Assembly (NCBI GenBank): GCA_947069175.1
Contig: CAMTDV010000028.1
Location: 64,687,660 to 64,751,659, forward strand
Origin: Scalesia atractyloides
Taxonomy: Eukaryota > Streptophyta > Magnoliopsida > Asterales > Asteraceae
Length of the DNA: 64,000 nucleotides
Direction: 5' to 3'
Of this stretch, positions 57,346 through 64,000 are shown one piece after another. The notes under the pieces were generated by a model that was given only the letters and a program-made list of their open reading frames with translations, was not told where the DNA came from and ran no database searches. The position numbers and the translations under genes are program-made. Every line of letters begins with the position of its first letter. The stretch's first letter is position 1.

Positions 57346-58343
57346 AGAATAAACACAGTCTGACCGGTCAGACCCGGTCAACTGTCAGAAAGTCAACCCA
57401 TTTTTTATTATTTTTATTTATTTATTTAATTGGAAAATTAATTAAAAATACTTAAAAATAGGATTTTTAAAGTTAGAAAATTTCCTTAAACTCACAAAAA
57501 TAAATCTAAAAATCCCATTAAGAGCACTAATTAAAAATATTAATTTCAAATAAAATTTATTTATTTATCGAATCATTTTGTTATTATCTAGGTTAGTTTT
57601 TCCCTCGTCGATTGAATCATAAATTCGTGCGCATTCATCGTCATCAAAGAACGCACCCATTGTGAGTGAATCTCTACCAATTCCCCGTTTTAATCATGTT
57701 TTGGGGTGTATTATGTGTCGTACAATTCTTTTATTTTATTTAAACACTTGTGCATACATCATATCTGTGATCAAATGTGTATCAATTGTTGTGTGAATTA
57801 TATGTAGATTGGATTTATCATTTTCAGTGCACGCATTTCATTAGGCCCATCAGTTCCCTGTGGGATACGGGTTGAGCATCAGGAGCCTCATTAGATCGGC
57901 TCCGTTTGATTGAGCCTTGATCTCACATACATCATCATTCATGTCATATACTCATCCAAAGTGGTTTGTGATTGTTTATGTATATATGTTTGCTCACATG
58001 TGATTATTGCACGAATTTTCTTTATTAAATAAAACAAGAAATTAGTAAAAATGTTTTATCAAGGTTCACTCGCCAACTTTTGTTGACCCAAAATCTCCCC
58101 CGTTTTACACATGATACAGGTGATCCAGCTGAGACAAGAAACACTTAGGAAGGCCTAGAAGAATAAACAAGTTTTGGAATAATTATGTAGTTTCATTTTC
58201 TTGTAATTGTATGAATTTTGTTTTGGATATTTAAGTTTGTAATTTGAATTTAATAAATATGAACATCTTAGTAAACATCATGAGCTTTGGTGATAACCCA
58301 ACTATGCCCCGACTTTTATTCCGCTGCGCGTCGTGGTGTGACA

Positions 58344-58586
58344 CTCCATCCATGACTCGTAGTCAGGATCAGTTTTCTCTGGTGGAAGGGTGCCATCGAT
58401 GTGGTTTGTTACCTTGTAACCACGAGCAGTCAACTGAAACAGTTTCACCCAAGACGAATAGGTGACCTTGGTACCATCCAGAACCTGCACCTTGTTCTGG
58501 ATGTTTGTAACAGTGTAAACAGGATGGAGAGTAGGTGTTTTAGGGTTGGATGATGAACCAACATCAGTTTGCTTGGTATCGACCAT
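58344..58586 (-). pseudogene. Copia element B: gag N-terminal fragment
   Basis: MVDTKQTDVGSSSNPKTPTL, then HPVYTVTNIQNKV, YSSWVKLFQLTARGYKVTNH, IDGTLPP and YESWMECH, typical of copia Gag N-termini. It is cut at 58344 by element D. The rest of gag, protease and the first part of integrase are not found elsewhere in the window. Confidence 0.85.
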
Positions 58587-58697
58587 GGCTGATCTGTGAA
58601 GATAATACGGGCGTTGAAAAAAAAACGAATAAAAGAAGGCTGGGGCAGTAGACTCGTAGTCTGGGATCTGTGAAGAACTAGGGTTTAGAGCTTGAAA

Positions 58698-58873
58698 GCT
58701 CTGATACCATAAAGGTAATCGTAATTCCTTGATCTCTTATTTAGTAATATCTAAAATATATATACAGGACTAGGACCGACTTCTTAGGAGCTAAAATAGG
58801 AAACAGATAAACACAAATAATACATGATACTAATCTTCTAATATATTATCCTAAAATAATATACACGCTAATA
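58698..58873 (-). repeat. PBS and 5' LTR of copia element B
   Basis: PBS TGGTATCAGAGC (58698-58709) directly abuts the LTR at 58710-58873. In element sense the LTR starts TATTAGCG here and TGTTAGCG in the 3' LTR, so the 5' terminal TG has mutated to TA. The CTTGT target copy is at 58874-58878. Confidence 0.9.
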
Positions 58874-58878
58874 CTTGT

Positions 58879-59590
58879 GTGTGTTTTATATGAAGTAGTT
58901 GAAAATAAGCCTTTGCCTTTCCAAGGGATTCAATCCATGTGGTGCACAAAAAGAGTAGTAGAGTTAGAGTGTGTGAGTTGTCGAGGATCCTGTGGTCACC
59001 ATGCCTTAATTTTAATGGTCATTTAGTGTAGTCACTTCACTAGATAATATGCCTGAACTTGTCTAGGTTTGGCCTGGGGCATAACCCGAACTTCTGTAGC
59101 CCAGATTCTTGCAGCCCTACCGTTAGTAGCTCCGACTGTATCTAGCTTTAGGGCTCGGCCCTAGGCCATTCTGGGTGTTACCTCTTCAGTGATGGTGCAA
59201 AAGACAACAAACATGCCACCATGGCGAGCCTTTCAGAATGGATACTCGTTAATTTCATAGAAACCAAGGTTTAGCTCTATGTATTATGAAAGTTCGTATA
59301 ATGCCTCTTAAAAACATATATTCTAGATTAGCCATTATAGGATACAAAGAGATAATTACAAGCTGTAATTTATAGATGTGTCAATTTCAAACGTTGATTA
59401 AAAGCCGAGTTAATAATTGCACCGGTTATCTGCCATACATTATATTACTATCACTAAAGTTCTGCTGAAACTAAGTATAGACTATCAAATTTAGACCTTG
59501 TACTTTCTGTGAAACACTGGAATTCTTGTATTTGTTTTTTGTTTGATCTTTGAAAGCTGATGCAATCGCTTCATTAATCTATTGATGCAG
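58879..59590 (+). other. End of intron 5 of the NAC pseudogene
   Basis: Intronic sequence resuming after the copia target site, ending TTGATGCAG. No coding signal seen. Confidence 0.6.
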
Positions 59591-59650
59591 GAGCTGTATT
59601 TTCCATCTGATGATGACCTTTATGGGTGGTTAGATTGGTTAGGAAGATGA
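59591..59650 (+). pseudogene. NAC pseudogene exon 6 (last coding exon)
   Basis: ELYFPSDDDLYGWLDWLGR followed by TGA at 59648-59650, after a GATGCAG acceptor, in phase with exon 5. The short hydrophobic and acidic end with a Trp-rich tail resembles the C-terminus of the NAC044/SOG1 group. Confidence 0.7.
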
Positions 59651-61726
59651 AGTTTTCAACTTTTAACCACAGTTTCTTTTGGATATCAATCACACCAGAC
59701 AGACACACTCCTTAGCAACTTCCATAAGATTGGTTCATGGAACACCATCTTGTGGTTTCTGAGTTTAGACTCATGTATTTGGTAATATGATCAGTGACAT
59801 GTTTTCCAAGTTATGCTGTTTCTATGTTGTGATAGAAACCAAGTGGACTATAGTTATCTTTGTAGATATAACTTATGTATTAAATATAATTTAAGTTGTA
59901 TGTTGTGATAGAAGCCAAGTGGACTATGGTTATCTTTGTAGATATAACTTATGTGTTGTGTGTTTTAAATATAATTTAAGTTTGTCTAACAATACCTTTA
60001 GGTACAATGGTTTTTTTTTATTTCCGTTTACATATTATAACATCTCCAAAGTAGTTCATGTTTGTAAGTTATGGCTAAAGGTTGGAGCTATACAAACACT
60101 ATTGACACATGACGTGTCATAGGGGTCGTAATCGTGTGATAGGGGATGATCATTTGGGTCGTACGAGGGATGAAAACTGGCCATATGGGTCGTATGAGGT
60201 GGTGATCGTCAAAGTATATAACTTGCATGATATGTTTGACTAACAAGGATATGACTGATGTGACAACTGACAAAGTCGTATAGCCCGTATGACCATCTTT
60301 CATCTCAATCATACGACCTGTTTCATATGATACGCTCTGGTGTGCAATGTTAATTTGACAACATATGACTCATATAATGTGATAGACATGTTGATGTACA
60401 CTATTGTCTATTGGGGGGTGTTTATATAGCAACATCAATGGTCAAGACTATGATTATATTGTAGAAACGAAAACAACGTCCAAAAAGTCAGTACTAAATC
60501 ATTCTTTTTCGTTGACTATGAACTTTTACGACTCTAGCTTCATCAGTAACCACTTTTTATTCAAATGAAATTTTAACCCTTTTTATTCAAATGAAATTTA
60601 AGGAACTTAAAAGAAAGTAACCAGAAAATGCTCTTAGATGTTATGTGGTGGACTAATCAGATTGTAGTTAACGTTGATTAATAGGTGTTAATAGTTCAGT
60701 TTCAACAATTTTAGTTTAATAACAAGTGAAACTCTATTAATTGATTATATCTCTTTAAACAAAGAGAAGACTCTTGAAATTTGAAATTGATCCAAATCAA
60801 ACAATAACAAAGTTTGATCTTAAGGTTTGTAAATTTAACCGACACTTTAAAATGGTTGATTGGTTTAAAGTATAGTTAGATTATAGTTAATGTAGGGTGC
60901 TAAATATTTTGTGTTTACGGGTTAGCAAGACGAACCCAAAATTCATATCAATTATATGAACCAATCACCGCATATATATTTATGAGTGACACAAACACCG
61001 CCCTATTTAATATGATTTTTTTTATTTATTTTGCATATAGATATTATGTGGTTCTAAATATGCAATTATAAATCACGAATTCGTATAAAACAGTTCTGTT
61101 TAGAGTATAAAACTTGATGCCTATTTATATTTTTTTAAATTTATTTTGCATGTAGATAGTCCAAATATGCAATTATAAAACCATAAATTCGTATTGAACA
61201 GTTATGTTTAGAGTATAAAACTTGATGCATGTTTTTCATTTAACTTTCTTATTACGATAGAACGAGTTTAAATATGATAAAACCGTGTATTTAGATTTTG
61301 GATATCAAGAAATAAAAAAAAATACTTTATTTTGAATTCCATTCAGTTTTAGTAAAAATTATATATCGAAAACCAGTAAAAGTTGGACAAAACTACATAT
61401 TTAGTTCTTGCAAAATATTAACCGTTATTAGAAAAAAAAAACTAAATTATTTATTATATAACAAACAAAACAAAAATAATAAGGATATTGAATTCATAGC
61501 AAAAACTAGGTCTACATATTCTACTTTAGATCATGTGTTGTGTCGTGTGAATGAGGGGTGTGAGGGTGTGAGCCACACAAGCACACCACATTGGGTGTAC
61601 CTAAGAGATGGCGTGAGGCCATCCGCATGAAGGAGTTCATGCTTTTGCGCATCCCAAAACCAATTTTTTTTTAAATAATGAATATTAACTTTATTAAAAG
61701 GATACATATAAGGGTAGGTTTGTAAG
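59651..61726 (+). other. 3' UTR and downstream flank of the NAC pseudogene
   Basis: Probably includes the 3' UTR (to about 60.0 kb). A 76-bp tandem duplication with 'tatgttgtgatagaa' starts at 59823 and 59899. About 60,110-60,310 has repeated 'gggtcgta' phrases. The rest is AT-rich without a recognisable gene. Confidence 0.5.
59823..59976. repeat. 76-bp tandem duplication in the 3' flank
   Basis: Two diverged copies of the block running from 'tatgttgtgatagaa' to 'aatataatttaagtt'. The second has a short 'gtgttgtgtgtttt' insertion. Confidence 0.8.
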
Positions 61727-62712
61727 TGTCACACCCTGACCCACAGCGAAAATAGTAGTCAGAGCATGATTAGGTTTTCATCAAAGCTCATGACATTTAC
61801 TATAATAAAGTTTCGTATTTATTATTTCCAATTTTAAAGAAAAATTACAACAATCATACAAGCACAACAATATTCATGAACTCTTTATATTTCTTCTAAG
61901 GCAATTTCCTATGTGTTCTTTACTTCAACCTGTCCACCTGTATCATGTGTAAAAAATAGGGTTTTTGGTCAACAAAAGTTGGCGAGTGAATCTTATTTAA
62001 ACATTTGAATGAATTAGTTATATTGGTTATTTAAATAAAAAATGTGCATAAACCAAATATGAGTAAACGCATATGTAAATCTAACCACAAACCACATATT
62101 ATCAATCAATGTACACACAAGCATGACAAATGATGAACAATGAGATCAAGGCTCAATCAAACGGAGCCGATCTAATGAGGCACCTGATGCTCAACTCGTC
62201 TCCAACAAGGAACTGATGGGCCTAATGTAAATGATTGCACGCAACTGACAAAAATGTAAACACACAATACAACAAATAACATTTACATCACACGTTAGAT
62301 CATATAATGGTAATAGCACAAGTGTTTGAATAAACGAAATATAGGAAACGACACATGATACACCCCAAAACATGAATAAAAAGGGGATTTTGTAAGGATT
62401 CACTCACAGTTGGTGCGTTTCCTTGGATTGACGACGAATGCGCACGAATTTGGATTTAATCACAAGAGAAACTAACCTAAATAGTAACATAATAATTCGA
62501 TAAATAAATAAAAGTTAATATTTTTAATTAATGTTTTTTATTAGATTTTTAAGTTTATTTTTGTGGTATTTAATGGAGTTTTTAAACCTAAGAAGTCTTA
62601 TTTTAAGCATTTTTAAATGAGTTTTAAATGAAATTAATTAAAGAAAATAGTAATAAAAAATATGGGTCTTGTCAGACCTGACCGGTCTAACCGGTTTTTA
62701 TGCGCGTGGATT

Positions 62713-63128
62713 TGGCAACGTGTGAGGTTCGAACTCGTGACCTCCCGTATACATGCACGCAGCTCTACCAACTGAGCTACGTGTCTAACCCGAAATAATC
62801 TCAGATTTAATTATTCTTATATACTAGTTAGATGAATTCTGAAATTTATTTAATTAAAAAGATTTTAAAATCTTTGAACCGGTGCTCGCCCCTGAAGTCG
62901 AACCCGCAACCTTCAATCCGTGTTGCACACAACCCGACCAAATGGGTTATGTGACTAACCTGGAGGATTTAGGATTTTAATTAAATTTATATACTATTTG
63001 AGTTAGTTTATATATTGGTTATAAAAAGTGTGGATTTATATGAGGAATTCAGAACATGGGTGAGACTCGAACCAGTGACCGTTTGGTTAAAATGCACACA
63101 GTCCACCACTGGACTGTGTGTCTAACCG
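62713..63128 (-). other. Array of three sense tRNA-like modules, element G LTR
   Basis: C (about 62713-62792): CACGTAGCTC-AGTTGGTA-GAGCTGCGTG, GAGTTCGAACC. B (about 62881-62962): CACATAACCC-ATTTGGTC-GGGTTGTGTG, GGGTTCGACTT. A (about 63055-63128): CACACAGTCC-AGTGGT-GGACTGTGTG, GGTTCGAGTCT. The stem of B differs at both strands from the other families yet still pairs. Confidence 0.8.
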
Positions 63129-63708
63129 ATATATTATCCGATTTAAATTCTTTTATGCACTAATGCTACTTCATCTTCTTTATTTCATTTATATTGATTG
63201 ATAACCTGCCATAATTCAATTACTGAGCGACTACTCTACTACTGATGATCGTCATTTAAATGGAAAATAAAAGATTTAGGAGATTTAAATGAGATTATAC
63301 CGAACAAAGACGACCTTCGATTTCTCCGATAAGTTCCGGCGACAAGCTCTTGTTTTCCGGCGATGATCAGAAATTTAGAAAAGGTTTAGGAAGAGTATGC
63401 TAGAGTGTGTGCTCAACTGATTTCGGTATTCTCTATTTATAGGGAGGAAGACAGCTTGATTACATTGTAAGTTTCAGTCAAATTCTTTAAATATTGCAAT
63501 GATTGTGTGTCGGCTTCGAAAATTTAAGATCCATTGATTGCATATGATTGGAAACAGTTATAGATGCTTAATTTTTTTGAAAGAAAAACAGATTTAGAGG
63601 TCTTGATGATTTCTGCCGTTTCTTGAGCGAGTGTTTGGGTTTTGATTTTTAGGAGGTTGCGTTTATATAAAACTTATTTGTTTTGGGTTTGTTTCAGATA
63701 TATGCGTG

Positions 63709-63772
63709 TGTTGCAGTGGTGTGTTGTGTGTGTTGTTTGGGTGGGTACCCGGGTTTGATACCCGTGGTCACC
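63709..63772 (+). other. Antisense module D, element G LTR (decayed)
   Basis: TGCAGTGGTG... and GGGTACCCGGGTTTGATACCC: the T-arm hairpin is kept, the A-box is largely lost. Confidence 0.5.
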
Positions 63773-64000
63773 CTTTATGTTTTATTTTTTTATTTAAATT
63801 TTATTTATTAATTTTATTATTTAACTCTATTATTTTATATTTTAATATTATTATTATTTTACTTTATTATCCTTATTTATTATTTGATACTAATAATATA
63901 ACAAATTCTAAACTTTTAACATAAATGCGTAACGATCATCATACGTAGATTTGAATTCTAAAACAGAGCGGTTTTAGAACCCGTTTAACGACAAATGTTA

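Larger units (their letters stand above)
28957..58343 (+). mobile_element. Element D: Ty3/gypsy chromovirus, split by element E
   Basis: 5'-truncated LTR, PBS (31004-31015), leader, gag-pol (31812-34954), then 19.4 kb of elements E and F with target duplication TCATC (34950-34954 and 54383-54387), then integrase and chromodomain (54388-55907), polypurine tract and full 3' LTR (55942-58343). Its gag-pol has three frameshifts. Both outer ends meet copia B sequence, but no target duplication remains, because the 5' end was deleted together with part of copia. Confidence 0.9.
55942..58343 (+). repeat. 3' LTR of element D
   Basis: 2402 bp, complete: antisense module D, TATAAATA (56457-56464), three sense modules, GGCTC/GAGCC hairpin, terminal hairpin (decayed: CCCCGAC against GTCGTGG). 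It joins copia gag at 58344. Confidence 0.9.
18463..58873 (-). mobile_element. Element B: Ty1/copia retrotransposon hosting nested Ty3 elements
   Basis: 164-bp LTRs at 18463-18626 and 58710-58873, flanked by CTTGT at 18458-18462 and 58874-58878. The initiator-Met PBS (58698-58709) directly abuts the 5' LTR, and a GACTGGGGGTG polypurine tract precedes the 3' LTR. Remaining coding pieces: gag N-terminus (58344-58586), integrase core to reverse transcriptase (27646-28956), RT/RNase H (26718-27671) and the RNase H end (18627-18900). The pieces between are deleted or displaced by elements C and D. Short LTRs and domain style suggest the Ale/Retrofit group, moderately sure. The target site lies in intron 5 of the NAC gene. 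Confidence 0.9.
3843..59650 (+). pseudogene. NAC-domain transcription factor of the SOG1/NAC044/NAC085 subfamily, disrupted
   Basis: Six exons can be assembled by splice sites and by family match: 3843-3850, 4654-4784, 4932-5099, 5582-5992 continuing at 17107-17171, 17677-17916 and 59591-59650. SOG1-subfamily NACs are nuclear DNA-damage response regulators. The diagnostic features seen here are a MAKFWLFDGRTLAKK-type N-terminus, a Cys-rich CPQC segment ahead of DWPGLPSGVKF, the VRWHKTG and CKKIMVLYG motifs, MHQYHLG followed by YVVSKIFYQ, and a C-terminus ending DWLGR. No SQ/TQ phospho-site cluster is seen, which favours the NAC044/NAC085 side over SOG1 itself. Lesions: a frameshift in exon 2, a frameshift in exon 3, Trp to TAG in exon 4 (5818-5820), element A inserted in exon 4, and intron 5 enlarged to 41.7 kb. 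The splice boundaries are inferred by eye. Confidence 0.8.
61727..64000 (-). repeat. Element G: Ty3 LTR running off the window
   Basis: Starts TGTCACACC after GTAAG (possible target site 61722-61726). The window ends at ...AAATGTTA, apparently two bases short of the LTR end. It may be a solo LTR or the 3' LTR of an element continuing to the right. It is diverged from the A-F LTRs but has the same order of parts. Confidence 0.85.

Noticed and set aside
60110..60310. Regulatory cluster of 'gggtcgta' phrases
   Set aside because: Irregular spacing and no known factor; probably a decayed repeat.

Overview
This is a repeat-rich stretch of nuclear DNA from a flowering plant, most likely a eudicot. 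The evidence is AT-rich non-coding DNA, split genes with GT-AG introns, nested Ty3/gypsy (chromovirus) and Ty1/copia LTR retrotransposons, and a plant-specific NAC gene. I suspect Asteraceae, but the sequence alone does not prove it. There is no prokaryotic gene content, CRISPR array or rRNA.

Layout. 1-3.8 kb is AT-rich intergenic DNA. From 3.84 to 59.65 kb lie the six exons of one NAC-domain gene of the SOG1/NAC044/NAC085 subfamily (+ strand). It is now a pseudogene: two frameshifts, one Trp-to-stop change, an 11.1 kb Ty3 element (A, 5993-17101) inside exon 4, and a 40.4 kb nest of retrotransposons inside its last intron. The nest's outer layer is a short-LTR copia element (B, 18463-58873, - strand). 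B contains a degenerate gag-only Ty3 element (C, about 19.17-26.72 kb, +) and a Ty3 element D (28957-58343, +). D is split by a gag-only Ty3 element E (34955-54382, -), and E's 5' LTR is split by a Ty3 element F (43186-53760, -). F has been rearranged so that a 3.67 kb block occurs twice. 59.65-61.7 kb is 3' flank, and a seventh Ty3 LTR (G) runs off the right edge.

Element A is intact and very young. It has a 1556-codon gag-pol with a C-terminal chromodomain, both LTRs, a CCTAC target duplication, a polypurine tract and an initiator-Met primer-binding site. E and C carry gag but no pol and could only move with enzymes supplied by relatives such as A.

The most striking feature is the 2.4-2.8 kb Ty3 LTRs. 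Those of A, D, E, F and G each carry, or carried before truncation, three tRNA-like modules in sense orientation, in the stretch I infer becomes the 5' leader, plus one tRNA-Leu/Ser-like module in antisense near the LTR start. The modules keep pol III A-box and B-box motifs, but the D-arm has become a 10-bp hairpin whose two strands change together between families. Further conserved RNA-like structures lie in the same LTRs and leaders: two interleaved long-range pairings (or an intron), a repeated GGCTC/GAGCC hairpin, a terminal hairpin at the LTR end and a stem-loop after the primer-binding site. Together these look like a structured, tRNA-mimicking leader shared by autonomous and non-autonomous elements. 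I do not know of a description of it.
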